Shown here: piece after piece, positions 8,174 through 18,518 of the stretch
Layout of the letters: every line of letters begins with the position of its first letter
Numbering within the stretch: the stretch's first letter is position 1
From: Neobacillus cucumis
GTDB lineage: Bacteria > Bacillota > Bacilli > Bacillales > Cytobacillaceae
Direction: 5' to 3'
Length of the DNA: 64,000 nt
NCBI RefSeq assembly: GCF_016908975.1
Contig: NZ_JAFBEX010000012.1
Span: 62,001 to 126,000, forward strand
Program-made: the position numbers and the translations under genes
Notes under the pieces: model-generated
Told to the model about the DNA's origin: nothing
Seen by the model: the letters and a program-made list of their open reading frames with translations, nothing else
The model's database searches: none

Positions 8174-9310
8174 TTACCTTCTTCTATTCCGGTTTCGTAA
8201 GAAAGTAGGAATATCAAGTGCTTCATCTTGTGAAACATTGTTATTGCGGACAGGTGGTTCTTGTGGAATTTCTTCTCGTTTAGTCTCTCTCTTTACAGGG
8301 CTATTAGAAGGTTTCACTTGTCCAAATGATGGACGTGTTACTTTTGGCTGTGCTACTTCTTCATTAAAGCCAGTAGCAATAACTGTTACAATAATTTCAT
8401 CTTTTAGGTTTTCATTGATAACAGAACCGAAGATCATATTTACTTCCTGATCTGTTGCAGTTGCGACAATATCAGCCGCTTCTTGAACTTCATAAAGGCT
8501 CAAGTTAGATCCGCCTGTAATATTCATTAATACACCTTGAGCACCATCAATAGAAGTCTCTAACAATGGTGAATTAATCGCCTTTTTAGCTGCTTCAGTT
8601 GCACGATTTTCACCGGATGCAACCCCAATTCCCATCAAAGCAGATCCTTTATTGGACATAATGGTTTTAACATCAGCAAAATCCAAGTTAATTAATCCTG
8701 GTGTTGCAATTAAATCGGAAATACCTTGAACACCTTGACGCAATACATTATCGGCTTCGCGGAATGCCTCAAGCATTGGCGTACTTTTATCAACAATTTC
8801 AAGTAGCCTGTCGTTAGGAATAACGATGAGTGTATCGACTGCTTCTTTCATTGAACCAATACCGCCAGATGCTTGGTTCGAACGTTTTTTACCTTCAAAG
8901 GTAAACGGACGTGTTACCACACCAACTGTTAAAGCACCTAAATCGCGGGCGATTTGGGCAATAACTGGCGCGGCACCCGTACCGGTACCCCCGCCCATTC
9001 CAGCTGTAACAAAGACCATATCAGCACCTCTTAGTGCTTCTTCAATTTGTTCTTTGCTTTCTTCAGCAGCTTTTTTACCTACTTCAGGATTAGCGCCTGC
9101 TCCTAGTCCGCGCGTCAGCTTTGCACCAATCTGCATTTTGACTTCCGCTTTTGACAAATTTAAGGCTTGTGCATCTGTATTAACGGCAATAAATTCTACT
9201 CCTTGAACACCATGTTCAATCATTCGGTTTACTGCGTTATTGCCTCCGCCGCCAACTCCGATTACCTTTATTGTTGCAAGAGAATCTAAATTTGTATCAA
9301 ATTCTAACAT
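8174..9310 (-). CDS. ftsZ: FtsZ, tubulin-like division GTPase
   Basis: GTPase that polymerises into the Z-ring at mid-cell and recruits the division machinery. It has 378 residues. The GTP-binding fold is clear: [16 protein letters not shown] near residue 15, the tubulin signature [15 protein letters not shown] near 105, and the T7 synergy-loop region [11 protein letters not shown] near 205. A variable linker rich in Pro, Gln and Arg follows residue ~315. The conserved C-terminal peptide [13 protein letters not shown] binds FtsA and SepF. It lies 36 bases downstream of ftsA in the same direction and is followed by a strong terminator. Identification is certain. Confidence 0.99.
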   Translation of the reverse strand: MLEFDTNLDSLATIKVIGVGGGGNNAVNRMIEHGVQGVEFIAVNTDAQALNLSKAEVKMQIGAKLTRGLGAGANPEVGKKAAEESKEQIEEALRGADMVFVTAGMGGGTGTGAAPVIAQIARDLGALTVGVVTRPFTFEGKKRSNQASGGIGSMKEAVDTLIVIPNDRLLEIVDKSTPMLEAFREADNVLRQGVQGISDLIATPGLINLDFADVKTIMSNKGSALMGIGVASGENRATEAAKKAINSPLLETSIDGAQGVLMNITGGSNLSLYEVQEAADIVATATDQEVNMIFGSVINENLKDEIIVTVIATGFNEEVAQPKVTRPSFGQVKPSNSPVKRETKREEIPQEPPVRNNNVSQDEALDIPTFLRNRNRRR

Positions 9311-9346
9311 GACAAATCCTCCTAATTCGTCGCATTACTTCTTCTA

Positions 9347-10651
9347 CTACTCGAAAAAGTAACCAAGGAATTTTTTTACTTTTGATGACATTTTTTCTTC
9401 CGGTTGTTTTTCTACCTTAGTTTTAGGTTGATGTTGTTTTGGTATTCTTTTTTCGATTGGCTCAGTAACAGCTACAGCTGAAGTCGACGAACCGATGGTT
9501 CCCCCCGGTAATCTAGCATTCTTGTAAGCGTACTTAATTAGACCAACCGCCGTTGTATATTGAGGTTCTCTTACACCTATATAATCAGGTGAGGCAATAC
9601 GGACAGGATTTTGGAACATATCTTGTGCTAGCTCCAACACACCTTGCATTTTGGCAGTTCCACCTGTTAAGACAAAACCACCAGGTAAATCCATTACGCC
9701 TAAGCGTTTCAATTCATGCGCGATCAGTTCAAAAATCTCTTCCATTCTAGCTTCAATAATTTCAGATACATAGAGTTGGTTAAATTGCTGATGCTGGTCA
9801 CTTCCGATGATTGGTACGCTGAAGAATTCATCTTCTGAGGCATTATCATAGAAGGCATGTCCATATTTTATCTTAATATTTTCTGCATCCTCAGTTGAGG
9901 TGTGCAATACCTTTGAAAGATCATTTGTGAGAAGATCCCCGCCAACCGGGATGACACTAGTAGCTTTAAGGAATCCTTCCTCAAACACGGCAATTGTAGT
10001 GGATCCTCCGCCAATATCAATAAGTGCTACACCAAGATTTTTTTCATCCTTTGATAAAGCAAAATCTCCTGCTGCTAATGGCTGCAGGATAATATCTAAT
10101 ATATCAAGACCTGCTCTTTCCACACAACGCAATGTATTAATGATAATTGATTTGGAACCAGTTATTAAAGTTCCATCCATTTCAAGGCGAACACCAATCA
10201 TCCCGCGGGGATCATTGATTTCATCTTTACCATCGAGAATAAATTGTTTACGAATAACACCAATATTTTCTCTTTCCGGCGGGATTGAACCCACATGCGA
10301 TGCCTCAATGACACGTATGACATCTTCATTGGTAATTTCTCGATTTTGGCTTGAAACGGCAATAATACCGTGACAATTTTGAAGCATGATGTCTCTGCCT
10401 GAGATCCCCACCACTACTTCACGGATCTCCATCCCAATCATTCTCTCTGCCTGCTCAATTGCCCGTTTAATAGAATGAACGGTGTCATCCATATCAACGA
10501 TTGACCCTTTACGTAAACCTTCTGATTTTACATTCCCAACACCAATTATATTTAACGTGTCTTTTCCAGAGTCATTGACCATTTCACCAATGATTACTTT
10601 TACACTGGATGTACCGATGTCAAGACTAACATATATTTCATTGCTGTTCAT
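9347..10651 (-). CDS. ftsA: FtsA, actin-like Z-ring membrane anchor
   Basis: Actin-family ATPase that tethers FtsZ to the membrane and signals to the septal synthases. The product is about 434 residues. Phosphate-1 motif: YVSLDIGTSSVKVIIGE. The SHS2 1C domain occupies about residues 85-165. Phosphate-2: GVALIDIGGGSTTIAVF; adenosine motif: GGFVLTGGTAKMQGV. The C-terminal amphipathic membrane helix is KVKKFLGYFFE after a Pro/Lys-rich linker. The start is the ATG at 10651, preceded by AAAGGAGGTG; the longer frame to 10693 has no ribosome site. It is cotranscribed with ftsZ. Confidence 0.98.
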   Translation of the reverse strand: MNSNEIYVSLDIGTSSVKVIIGEMVNDSGKDTLNIIGVGNVKSEGLRKGSIVDMDDTVHSIKRAIEQAERMIGMEIREVVVGISGRDIMLQNCHGIIAVSSQNREITNEDVIRVIEASHVGSIPPERENIGVIRKQFILDGKDEINDPRGMIGVRLEMDGTLITGSKSIIINTLRCVERAGLDILDIILQPLAAGDFALSKDEKNLGVALIDIGGGSTTIAVFEEGFLKATSVIPVGGDLLTNDLSKVLHTSTEDAENIKIKYGHAFYDNASEDEFFSVPIIGSDQHQQFNQLYVSEIIEARMEEIFELIAHELKRLGVMDLPGGFVLTGGTAKMQGVLELAQDMFQNPVRIASPDYIGVREPQYTTAVGLIKYAYKNARLPGGTIGSSTSAVAVTEPIEKRIPKQHQPKTKVEKQPEEKMSSKVKKFLGYFFE

Positions 10652-10781
10652 TCTTTGGCACCTCCTTTTAATTCTCCTTGGATCGAACAACAATTTTAAA
10701 TTTTGCTCATGTTAAATACTAGTTTCATAGTCATATCTTATAAAATTATTCGTCACAACTACATATTTCCCTTTAAAAATT

Positions 10782-11144
10782 TCAACTTTTTTCTATTTTT
10801 TCTTTGTTTGTTGACCATTTTGTCAATAATATTCGCCGTATTACAGCGATATTCTGAAACAATCTGACACCAAACGCAAAAACTGCTGCTAAATATAAGT
10901 CTACACCAAGATGAACACCGAGAAAAGCTAAACTTGCAGCAAGTCCTATATTAAAAAAGAAACCTGATACAAACACTTTTTCATCATAAATATTTTGCAG
11001 GTATGCCCTGATTCCACCAAAAAGTGTGTCAAAAGCAGCAAGAACAGCTATCGACAAATAATTGGAATATTCCTCGGGGATTCGAATTTCAGTTAGCAGA
11101 CCTAGGATGATACCAACGACCAACCCCACAAATGGTAGCCACAT
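10782..11144 (-). CDS. sbp: Sbp, small basic membrane protein (DUF1290)
   Basis: Small membrane protein of 120 residues with three or four hydrophobic segments and a Lys/Arg-rich tail (RRILLTKWSTNKEK). It opens with MWLPFVGLVVGIILGLLTEI and has the family stretch LAAFDTLFGGIRAYLQNIYDEKVFVSGF. This is the DUF1290/Sbp family that precedes ftsA in Bacilli. No function is established. Its ATG overlaps the ylxX stop by one base (TAATG), indicating translational coupling. Confidence 0.9.
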   Translation of the reverse strand: MWLPFVGLVVGIILGLLTEIRIPEEYSNYLSIAVLAAFDTLFGGIRAYLQNIYDEKVFVSGFFFNIGLAASLAFLGVHLGVDLYLAAVFAFGVRLFQNIAVIRRILLTKWSTNKEKIEKS

Positions 11145-11884
11145 TAGGAACCGCCTCCTTCTTTAATGGGCTCAAGGTACTTTACTCGAATGGAATCATC
11201 ATAGGCAGGTATCGAAATATTGGGATTTGCTTCTGAAACTGAAAGCTTTAAACTCTCTGTAAAAAACTCATCCTTTGCTTTCGATACATTCATTCGATCC
11301 GATAATTTTTGCGCTGTATCCATATCATCGACGCCCACTTTTATCTCAATTGGCAGCCCTTTAATCGTATGCCCATCAATTTTTGTTACCCCATTAATAT
11401 CTCTGATGACGGTTGTATTAATAATCCGCTGACCATCAATGGCGACATATTTCGCTTCGTACATATTCAATTCATTTAATAACCTTTGCAAAAGTTCAGG
11501 TGAAACTGTATCATGAACAGGCGTCCCCAACTGAATATCCTCTAACACTGGTTCAATGACGAGTGTAATCCCTGGGCCTGATTTCTCCGTTAGCCCCGCC
11601 TCCACTCTTAATTCCTGTAAGGTATCCTTTAATGCCTGTTCTTTACTTTGCTTTCGCTTAGATTCATAGGCTGATAGTTTTTCCTCATTGGAACGGATCT
11701 CACTTAATAAATTGGTTTGTAGTTCTTTTTCCTTTAAAAGTGCTTCACGAAGCTGCCATATATCTCGGGTATCACGTTCAACCGGTTTCTTCACTGTTTG
11801 AAATTGAATGGCAATCATAAATCCAACTAATGTTGCAATCAAAGTAAAACTTAAATTTAATTTGGGCTTGTCCACCATTTTCAC
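11144..11884 (-). CDS. ylxX: YlxX, DUF881-family protein
   Basis: DUF881 protein of 246 residues with one N-terminal membrane helix (about residues 10-27), a coiled-coil stretch (residues ~45-90, ETNLLSEIRSNEEKLSAYES-like heptads) and an extracytoplasmic domain with the family core GPGITLVIEP and YVAIDGQRIINTTVIRDING. The topology suggests an envelope protein; function is unknown. It is a paralogue of the next gene upstream, ylxW. The start is probably the GTG at 11884, though the ATG two codons later is also possible. It is part of the divIB-ylxW-ylxX-sbp-ftsA-ftsZ series. Confidence 0.88.
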   Translation of the reverse strand: MKMVDKPKLNLSFTLIATLVGFMIAIQFQTVKKPVERDTRDIWQLREALLKEKELQTNLLSEIRSNEEKLSAYESKRKQSKEQALKDTLQELRVEAGLTEKSGPGITLVIEPVLEDIQLGTPVHDTVSPELLQRLLNELNMYEAKYVAIDGQRIINTTVIRDINGVTKIDGHTIKGLPIEIKVGVDDMDTAQKLSDRMNVSKAKDEFFTESLKLSVSEANPNISIPAYDDSIRVKYLEPIKEGGGS

Positions 11885-11916
11885 CTAACCTTCTCCATTC
11901 TTTGATTGTGGACACA

Positions 11917-12627
11917 TTAACTGCCTAAGATTGGATTCAAAACAATTTCATCTTCCTTTTCCAGTGTAAAAACGACATTATCATTTACAAGTTGATCCTT
12001 AACCCCACCAGTTAGGTTTAAAGAGGAAGAAAGAACATTTGGATCACCAATAGCCGTAATAACAAACGGAGCAGGATATGGCACCCCATCCACTGTAATC
12101 ACCGGTCCGTTACAAACGATATAGGAGCGGCTTGTCAGTCTCTGACCGTTAATGGCAATAGCTGCAGCACCTGAGACATATAACTCATTAACGACCTTAA
12201 AAACATGCTGCTCATGAACAAGGTAATTGTTAACATTTCCATCTTTCGGGTCATAAGCACCGTCAGAAAGGGTAACCTTTACCCCCTTACCCTTTACCTT
12301 TACTTTTCCAATGAACATTCTATATTTCTCAGCATCAACAGCTAGATTTTGAAAATCTCGTGTTTCTTTTGAAAGATCTTGTTCATTTTTAAGGACCAGC
12401 GCTTGCTTTTGGTTTAGATCCTTTTGCAGCTTACGATTGGCTTCCTCTTCTGCTATTAATTGATTTCGAAGTCCCAGTGTTTCTTCATATTGCTTATCAG
12501 AAAGGTTATGTTTTTCGTTTTGTTGTTTGATTTGAGTAAGGTGATAAGAGAAAGCAACGATAAAACCTAGAACTAAGCAAACAAGGGACAAGATAAAATG
12601 CTTACGCTCTACCCGAATCTTATTCAC
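11917..12627 (-). CDS. ylxW: YlxW, DUF881-family protein
   Basis: Second DUF881 protein, about 236 residues, with an N-terminal membrane helix (HFILSLVCLVLGFIVAFSYH), a coiled coil around residues 35-90 and the extracytoplasmic core GKGVKVTLSDGAYDP, AIAINGQRLTSRSYIVCNGP and PAPFVITAIGDP. It is paralogous to YlxX. I choose the GTG start at 12627, which lies 8 bases after GGAGG and overlaps the last codons of divIB by 8 bases; the longer open frame to 12687 lies inside divIB. Coupled translation with divIB is likely. Function is unknown. Confidence 0.88.
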   Translation of the reverse strand: MNKIRVERKHFILSLVCLVLGFIVAFSYHLTQIKQQNEKHNLSDKQYEETLGLRNQLIAEEEANRKLQKDLNQKQALVLKNEQDLSKETRDFQNLAVDAEKYRMFIGKVKVKGKGVKVTLSDGAYDPKDGNVNNYLVHEQHVFKVVNELYVSGAAAIAINGQRLTSRSYIVCNGPVITVDGVPYPAPFVITAIGDPNVLSSSLNLTGGVKDQLVNDNVVFTLEKEDEIVLNPILGS

Positions 12628-13393
12628 CTTGTCTTTCCTCCGCCCCTGATCCATAAGCCTTGAAAAATGAACCAACTTCCAAATCAATTAATCCTTTTTT
12701 ATTAGGATCCAATTGGCTAATAATTGAAGGATAATGAACCATCTTTTCCGAAAAGCTTCTTAGTGTTGCGCTAACTTCGAAACCATCATTCATAAATAAG
12801 GAAATATGATACTGGTCAGTTTTTTTTGGAGAATAATGTATTTCAGAAATGGAGTTTATAATTTCACTTGGAAGTTTTTCTAATTCTTTAACCATAAGGT
12901 TAAGAACTTTACCTTCCTTAAATTCGAAAAGAATCGGAGAATTAACTGGAATTATGTCCGTTTTTCTATCCTTTAAAACTTTACCGTTTTCCATGATGGG
13001 CAGATAGTTTTTGCCTTGTTTAAGGTATGCTATTCTTTTATGCTCCTTAACTTGGATCTGAACCGTATTCGGCCATTTTATTTTTACATTTGCCTGATTG
13101 ATTTCTGATAACTGTTTAATTTTTGAAGACGTATTGCTTTTTTTGATCTTCCAAATATTCGTATTCGTGGTAATACCACTTGCTTTTATGATTTCATTAT
13201 CAGAATATACTTCATTCCCATCCACACTAATATGTTTTACATGACTTAATGGAGATTGTGAATAGGCTATAACAACTATCATTGTAAAAAACAATATCAA
13301 AAGGAGCACAAGACGTTTGTTAGCCTTTCGGCGCCTTTGTTCCTTCAGTTTGGGTATTCGATCCTCAAGAGCAACGATTTTATCATTTTCCAT
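12620..13393 (-). CDS. divIB: DivIB/FtsQ-type division protein
   Basis: Bitopic division protein that forms a complex with FtsL and DivIC at the septum and stabilises the synthase complex. It has 257 residues: a basic cytoplasmic N-terminus (KEQRRRKANKR), one membrane helix (LVLLLILFFTMIVVIAYS), a POTRA domain beginning LSHVKHISVDGNEVYSDNEIIKASGI, and a beta domain with VQIQVKEHKRIAYLKQGKNY. The C-terminal stretch GLIDLEVGSFFKAYG is typical. It lies after murB as in B. subtilis, separated by a 333-base gap. Identification is firm. Confidence 0.95.
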   Translation of the reverse strand: MENDKIVALEDRIPKLKEQRRRKANKRLVLLLILFFTMIVVIAYSQSPLSHVKHISVDGNEVYSDNEIIKASGITTNTNIWKIKKSNTSSKIKQLSEINQANVKIKWPNTVQIQVKEHKRIAYLKQGKNYLPIMENGKVLKDRKTDIIPVNSPILFEFKEGKVLNLMVKELEKLPSEIINSISEIHYSPKKTDQYHISLFMNDGFEVSATLRSFSEKMVHYPSIISQLDPNKKGLIDLEVGSFFKAYGSGAEERQGE

Positions 13394-13726
13394 CTATAAC
13401 TCCTCCAAAAGAAAAGCGTGAGCGCACCTTGGCGCTTAAGTTATAGTTTAACAAAGTCCTTCATTAAGGTACTTTTAAACTATAAGCAGTTGCCCTAAAA
13501 CACATCAAAAAGCTCGTCCTATATAAATAGCTGTCACGATAACGAGAAACAACGGCACGAAAATTCATGCCGTCACTCATTTTCTTGCTAATATCCATCT
13601 ATAATCTTATCAATTATTATAACACAATATTTGTCATTCGTAAGGAATTTCTTACAATATTAGTAAGGATCATTCCACTTAAATGTCTTAGGATCTAAAT
13701 GTTAAAATCATGCTAGCGGATTTGTA
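13394..13726. other. 333-base intergenic region murB-divIB with two inverted repeats
   Basis: No gene was found. A perfect 11-bp inverted repeat TTATAGTTTAA (13441-13451) / TTAAACTATAA (13475-13485) surrounds a partly complementary loop and could form a long hairpin in the divIB leader. A second inverted repeat, around ACGGCA...TGCCGT near 13550-13571, could mark the murB transcript end, but no good U-run follows. The bases at about 13410-13437 (AGCGTGAGCGC...GCGCTT) resemble a dispersed repeat remnant. Confidence 0.5.
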
Positions 13727-14632
13727 TTATCGCCCAATTATTTCTACTTCTGTCTCCATTTTAACGCCATAAAGGTTAAAAATAGTTTCCTTAACATGCT
13801 GAATTAAAGATAAAACATCTTTGGCTGTTGCATTACCTGCATTAACAATAAAGTTCCCATGCATTTCCGAAATTTTAGCACCGCCAATACTAAAGCCCTT
13901 TAAGCCGGCATCCTCAATTAATTTTCCTGCATAATTCGGGAGCGGATTGCGGAAGATACTGCCTGCACAAGGGAAATTCCATGGCTGCGTTTCTTTCCGA
14001 TAATCTTTGTTTTTTTGCATTTGCGACACAATCGCAGCACGGTCACCCATTTCTAGATTGAAAATAGCTTCAAGGACTATACCGGGCCGTTTCTTTTGAA
14101 GAATAGAGGTTCGATAAGAAAATTCCATTTCTTCATTTGTTAGCCATTCCATTGAACCATCTGTAAACAAAATATGAGCTTTCGCTAATATTTTACTAAT
14201 ATCTGATCCGTGTGCACCTGCATTCATGTACACTGCTCCACCCACTGAACCTGGTATACCGCTGGCAAATTCAAGTCCGGTCATACCCTTTTTACTAATA
14301 GAAGTAGCTAAACTAACAAGGGAGTAACCTCCGCCAACGGTAATTTCGGTTTCGTTAATATGCAGATGGTCCAAACCCTGTCCAAGCTTAATGACCACAC
14401 CTTCAATCCCCTTATCCGATACTAACAGATTCGAACCTCTGCCAATTGCCCGCCATTGAACTCCGTTTTTTTCAATTACTTCCATGACTTTTTTTAAGTT
14501 ATCAATCGAGGACGGCTCGACAAAGAGGTCAGCTGGCCCACCAATTTTAATGGTCGTATGGTTTAACAAAGGTTCATTTTGTTTTACTTTTCCAATATTT
14601 AAAGTTTGCAATTCGGATACAATTGCTTCCAT
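13727..14632 (-). CDS. murB: UDP-N-acetylenolpyruvoylglucosamine reductase
   Basis: FAD enzyme that reduces UDP-GlcNAc-enolpyruvate to UDP-MurNAc with NADPH, the second committed step of peptidoglycan precursor synthesis. It has about 301 residues. FAD-domain motifs: [15 protein letters not shown] near residue 25, [12 protein letters not shown], and [24 protein letters not shown] split across the flavin site. The type II enzyme ending has [10 protein letters not shown] with the catalytic Ser and [15 protein letters not shown] choose the ATG at 14632, 6 bases after TAGGTG, over a GTG three codons upstream. It lies between murG and divIB. Confidence 0.97.
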   Translation of the reverse strand: MEAIVSELQTLNIGKVKQNEPLLNHTTIKIGGPADLFVEPSSIDNLKKVMEVIEKNGVQWRAIGRGSNLLVSDKGIEGVVIKLGQGLDHLHINETEITVGGGYSLVSLATSISKKGMTGLEFASGIPGSVGGAVYMNAGAHGSDISKILAKAHILFTDGSMEWLTNEEMEFSYRTSILQKKRPGIVLEAIFNLEMGDRAAIVSQMQKNKDYRKETQPWNFPCAGSIFRNPLPNYAGKLIEDAGLKGFSIGGAKISEMHGNFIVNAGNATAKDVLSLIQHVKETIFNLYGVKMETEVEIIGR

Positions 14633-14692
14633 TAAATTCACCTAACTTTCCTAGATGCGTTAATTTCAGTTTATGCATAAACATAATTTGGG

Positions 14693-15796
14693 CTACTTCT
14701 GAATTGGTTTTACCAATTGTTTCATTACAGCATAAAGCCGATGTGCCGAATCAGGAACACCCATCTTTTTCGCTTTCGCTTTCATGTCATTTAAATGATC
14801 GCGATTTAATAAAATTCGATCAATATGGCTAATAAGACTTTTATTATTTAAATCCTTTTCTAAAAGCAATTGTGCTGCACCATAATCACTTAAAGATCTT
14901 GCATTTTTTTCTTGATGATTATTGGTTACATATGGACTTGGAATTAATATACTTGGTATACCTAATGAGGTTAGTTCAGCTAGTGTAGTTGCACCCGCTC
15001 TTGAAACAACGAGATCAATCCCGGCAAGCACTTCTGGCATGTTATGAATAAATGGCTTAATCACTACATTTTGAGGATTGCCCACTAATTCTACTTCCTT
15101 TTGTACTGCCTCATAATGAACGTCCCCTGTGATATAGAGAATCTGGTATGGTTTTTCAGCAAATTCTGCCAGTGCCTTCACTACAGCTTCGTTAATGGGT
15201 CTTGCCCCCCTGCTGCCACCAAAAATTAGAACGGCAGGTTTAGTCGTACTAAGACCTGCTGAAAGACGACCTTTAATTCCATCTTTGCCAAGCACCTCTG
15301 ATGCTCGAGGATTTCCAGTAAAGACGACTTTCTCACGAGGAAAGTATTCCTTCGCTTCTTCAAAACAAATAGCAATTTTGTTTACGTACCTGCTTAAGAA
15401 TTTATTTGTTAAACCCGGTACACTATTCTGTTCGTGAATAATTGTTGGAATTCCAAGACCTTTTGCAGCATATACCACCGGGCCGCATACATAGCCGCCT
15501 GTGCCAATAACGATATCGGGTTGAAACTCTTTAAGGATTCTCTTACTATCCTTAACCCCTTTTATAAATCTCATAATCGTTTTTACGTTTTCAAAAGATA
15601 GCTTTCTCTTAAAGCCGGTAATATGTATAGATTTAAAAGCAATATCCTCCCTTGGAACAAGCTTGCTTTCTAACCCATTTGTTGTACCAATATATAAGAA
15701 TTCTGCTTCTTGGTTTTCTTTTTGAATTTCTCTAATAAGTGCGAGAGCAGGATAGATATGCCCGCCAGTCCCTCCGCCACTAACTACTACTTTCAT
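14693..15796 (-). CDS. murG: MurG, lipid II-forming GlcNAc transferase
   Basis: Membrane-associated GT-B glycosyltransferase that adds GlcNAc from UDP-GlcNAc to lipid I to form lipid II on the cytoplasmic face. It has 367 residues. The first glycine loop [16 protein letters not shown] is at the N-terminus, the second is [10 protein letters not shown], and the third is [15 protein letters not shown] at the start of the C-terminal domain. The nucleotide-sugar signature [20 protein letters not shown] follows. The gene lies between spoVE and murB. The ATG is preceded by AGAGGTGAG. Identification is certain. Confidence 0.98.
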   Translation of the reverse strand: MKVVVSGGGTGGHIYPALALIREIQKENQEAEFLYIGTTNGLESKLVPREDIAFKSIHITGFKRKLSFENVKTIMRFIKGVKDSKRILKEFQPDIVIGTGGYVCGPVVYAAKGLGIPTIIHEQNSVPGLTNKFLSRYVNKIAICFEEAKEYFPREKVVFTGNPRASEVLGKDGIKGRLSAGLSTTKPAVLIFGGSRGARPINEAVVKALAEFAEKPYQILYITGDVHYEAVQKEVELVGNPQNVVIKPFIHNMPEVLAGIDLVVSRAGATTLAELTSLGIPSILIPSPYVTNNHQEKNARSLSDYGAAQLLLEKDLNNKSLISHIDRILLNRDHLNDMKAKAKKMGVPDSAHRLYAVMKQLVKPIQK

Positions 15797-15903
15797 TTTC
15801 TCACCTCTAAAAAGTTGCTAAACACATTCTACTATAAAAACAAGAAAATACACGATAGAAAAAAGAATGTTATTTAATTGTAATAAAGAAAGCCATTAAA
15901 CAT

Positions 15904-15930
15904 AAAAAGAACCCTGCATGTGACAGGGTA
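15904..15930 (-). terminator. Terminator after spoVE
   Basis: Minus-strand stem ACCCTG TCACATG CAGGGT followed by TCTTTTT, 5 bases after the spoVE stop. It could partly separate spoVE from murG. Confidence 0.7.
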
Positions 15931-15934
15931 TCAT

Positions 15935-17035
15935 TTAAAATCTTGAATATCGGCTGATATTAAGGAGAACACCGATGGCCATTAACATTAAGGTTAACGA
16001 GGATCCCCCGTAACTTAGGAATGGCAGTGTAATACCTGTAACTGGCATTAGTCCGGTAACTACGCCAATATTGATCATAACCTGGATGGCTACCATCGCA
16101 ATAATACCAACAGCGAGGAAACTTCCATATAAATCAGGCGCACCAAGTGCAATGCGGATGCCACGCCATAACAATAAAGCAAACAAAAGTAAAATGAAGG
16201 ATCCGCCAATAAAACCTAGTTCCTCTGAAAGTATGGCAAAAATAAAGTCGGTTTGGGGTTCCGGCAGGTAAAAAAACTTTTGCCTGCTTTCGCCTAGTCC
16301 TAAACCAAATAATCCGCCCGGACCGATGGCATAGAGGGATTGGATAATTTGAAATCCACTTCCCAGCGGGTCAGACCACGGATCAAGGAAAGATGTAATC
16401 CTCTTAATCCGATATGGTGCGGAGGCAATTAAGCCTACAAATCCACCAACCCCTAATAAACCTAGAAAGGCAAAATGACTGACCCTTGCCCCTGCAATAA
16501 AGATCATGACAACACAGGTTCCCATCATTACGGTTCCAGTCCCTAAGTCAGGTTGTAGCATAATCATTGCAAAGGCAATAAAGGCTAGACCTAATGAAGG
16601 GATCAAACCCTTTTTAAAGGATGTTATAACTTTTTGCCGCTCAGATAAATATTTTGCCAGAAATGCAATCATCGCGAGTTTCATAAATTCCGATGGCTGT
16701 ATCGAGAATGCCCCCACACCAATCCAGCTTCTTGAACCATTTCGAACATTCCCGATTCCTGGAATTAACACGAGCACTAATAAGACAAAACAAACAATCA
16801 AGATTGTTTTGGCATACGTTCTCCAAGTCCAGTAATTTACATTCATAATAAAAAACATAGCAACAATTCCTACCCCGGCAAATAGGGTTTGCCTTTTTGC
16901 AAAGAAAAAGGAATCTTGGAATTTATATTCCGCCCAGACAGCACTAGCACTGTATACCATGATAAGCCCTATTGCCAGAAGTGTAAAGGTTACAATCATT
17001 AAGATAAAGTCGGGAGTTGTTCTCTTTGTCGGCAC
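15935..17035 (-). CDS. spoVE: SpoVE, SEDS-family peptidoglycan polymerase for spore cortex
   Basis: Polytopic SEDS glycosyltransferase that polymerises lipid II with SpoVD during cortex formation. It has 366 residues and about ten membrane helices. The sequence is close to B. subtilis SpoVE (IGLIMVYSASAVWAEYKF, NGSRSWIGVGAFSIQPSEFMKLA, GPGGLFGLGLGESRQKFFYLPE and LPFLSYGGSSL). The catalytic Asp is expected in the loop around PEPQTDFIFAILSEELG. I choose the GTG at 17035, 7 bases after GAGGTGG, which gives exactly 366 residues; a TTG five codons upstream overlaps the ribosome site. A second SEDS gene, ftsW, is at 60642. Confidence 0.94.
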   Translation of the reverse strand: MPTKRTTPDFILMIVTFTLLAIGLIMVYSASAVWAEYKFQDSFFFAKRQTLFAGVGIVAMFFIMNVNYWTWRTYAKTILIVCFVLLVLVLIPGIGNVRNGSRSWIGVGAFSIQPSEFMKLAMIAFLAKYLSERQKVITSFKKGLIPSLGLAFIAFAMIMLQPDLGTGTVMMGTCVVMIFIAGARVSHFAFLGLLGVGGFVGLIASAPYRIKRITSFLDPWSDPLGSGFQIIQSLYAIGPGGLFGLGLGESRQKFFYLPEPQTDFIFAILSEELGFIGGSFILLLFALLLWRGIRIALGAPDLYGSFLAVGIIAMVAIQVMINIGVVTGLMPVTGITLPFLSYGGSSLTLMLMAIGVLLNISRYSRF

Positions 17036-17116
17036 CGCTATCCACCTCAAACCACGTGTTTTAGGGCTCCGCTAGAGTGATAAGCTGAGAACTTAGTAAG
17101 TGTCTAGCACAAGCCA

Positions 17117-17142
17117 CCCGGCGGCAAAATGCCGCAAAACGG
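17117..17142. other. Palindrome between murD and spoVE
   Basis: GCGGCAAAATGCCGC (17121-17135), flanked by CCCG and CGGG, forms a GC-rich hairpin in the 130-base gap between murD and spoVE. No U-run follows on either strand, so it is not a clear terminator. The gap resembles dispersed repeat material. Confidence 0.4.
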
Positions 17143-17165
17143 GCGCTTCCGTTTCGGACAAGCCC

Positions 17166-18518
17166 TTACTTAAGCTTATGCACCGCTTCGATAAAAATGT
17201 CTCCCCTGACTTCAAAACTTTTATATTGATCCCAGCTTGCACATGCCGGTGATAAAAGGATAACGTCGCCAGGTTCAGAGTATCGATACGCTTCAGGCAC
17301 GGCCTTGTCAACATTATCGACATGGCTAATCGTTTTTATTCCAGCAAGCTTCCCGACACGTTCCAGTTTAGGAGCGGTTTGACCAAACGTAATGAGCGCT
17401 TTGACATTAGTTAAATTCGGTAAAAGTTCGTCAAACTCATTTCCGCGGTCAAGCCCCCCTGCAAGCAGAATGGTTGGAGCCTTAAAAGCTGACAAAGCCT
17501 TAATCGTAGCTAAGCTATTCGTTGCCTTCGAATCATTATAAAACTTTCTGCCATTAACCTCAGCGACATATTGCAAACGGTGCCTGACACCAGTAAAGGT
17601 TTTGAGGACTGCTTGAATGGCGCTGTTGTCTACGCCTGATAGTTTGGCTGCTGCCATGGCTGATAGGATGTTTTCAAGGTTATGGACTCCTGGTAAGGCT
17701 ATGTCGCCAATTTCCATTACTGGCTCTTGATTAAAGGTAATCCAGCCGTCTTTGATATATGCACCCACTGGCAGTTCCTTTTTAGTAGAGAAAGGAATAA
17801 TGGTGGCTTTGGAGTTTCGCGCCATTTCCATCGTATCTTCTTGATCGGCATTAACCACTAAATATTCGGACTCAGTCTGGTTCTTCGTGATATTGGCTTT
17901 TGCTTCGATATATTCCTTTCTGGTGCCGTGATAATCTAAGTGGGCATCATAAAGATTTGTTATGATTGCTATCTTCGGAGTAAAACTCTTAATCCCCATT
18001 AGTTGGAACGAAGAGAGTTCAATAACAATCGTATTGTCTCTTTCAGCCTTTTGGGCCACACCCGAAGCAACGGTACCGATATTACCAGCTATCAGCGGCT
18101 GCTTGCTGCCTTCTTTTAACATTTCATAGACTAAGGTAGTCGTCGTTGTTTTTCCATTAGTACCTGTGATGCCAATAAAGGGTGCTTCGGAAATCTCATA
18201 AGCAAGTTCCACCTCTGTAATAACAGGAATTCCTTTTTCGATAGCCCCTTCAATCATGGGATTGTGATATGGAATGCCAGGGTTTTTCACAATCAGTTCG
18301 AACCCTTCATCCAAAAGTTCAATCGGATGTTCACCACATATCACCTTAATTCCCTGCTCCAATAAACCTTGCGCCTCAGGATTTTCCGATAACGGCTTTT
18401 TATCATTCACCGTCACAAATGCTCCAAGCTTATGTAACAAAGAAGCAGCCGTAACACCACTTTTAGCTAAACCTAGTACAAGAATTTTTTTATAACGATA
18501 AGATTCGATCTGTTTCAA
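17166..18518 (-). CDS. murD: UDP-N-acetylmuramoylalanine-D-glutamate ligase
   Basis: Cytoplasmic Mur ligase that adds D-Glu to UDP-MurNAc-L-Ala with ATP. It has 450 residues. N-terminal Rossmann domain: [23 protein letters not shown]-loop: [15 protein letters not shown] near residue 115. Central-domain motifs: DAHLDYHGT and NADQEDT. C-terminal: [16 protein letters not shown] and [19 protein letters not shown], both MurD-specific. The start is TTG at 18518, with GAGGTG inside the end of mraY, so translation is probably coupled; the mraY stop is directly adjacent. Certain identification. Confidence 0.98.
   Translation of the reverse strand: MKQIESYRYKKILVLGLAKSGVTAASLLHKLGAFVTVNDKKPLSENPEAQGLLEQGIKVICGEHPIELLDEGFELIVKNPGIPYHNPMIEGAIEKGIPVITEVELAYEISEAPFIGITGTNGKTTTTTLVYEMLKEGSKQPLIAGNIGTVASGVAQKAERDNTIVIELSSFQLMGIKSFTPKIAIITNLYDAHLDYHGTRKEYIEAKANITKNQTESEYLVVNADQEDTMEMARNSKATIIPFSTKKELPVGAYIKDGWITFNQEPVMEIGDIALPGVHNLENILSAMAAAKLSGVDNSAIQAVLKTFTGVRHRLQYVAEVNGRKFYNDSKATNSLATIKALSAFKAPTILLAGGLDRGNEFDELLPNLTNVKALITFGQTAPKLERVGKLAGIKTISHVDNVDKAVPEAYRYSEPGDVILLSPACASWDQYKSFEVRGDIFIEAVHKLK

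Noticed and set aside
8826..9206. 126-residue plus-strand frame inside ftsZ
   Set aside because: Antisense shadow of the GC-balanced ftsZ codons; no ribosome site and low-complexity Ala/Pro/Ser product.
9900..10373. 157-residue plus-strand frame inside ftsA
   Set aside because: Antisense shadow of a certain gene with no homology that I recognise.
17093..17323. 76-residue frame across the murD 3' end and the murD-spoVE gap
   Set aside because: Mostly overlaps murD in another frame and ends in the hairpin region.
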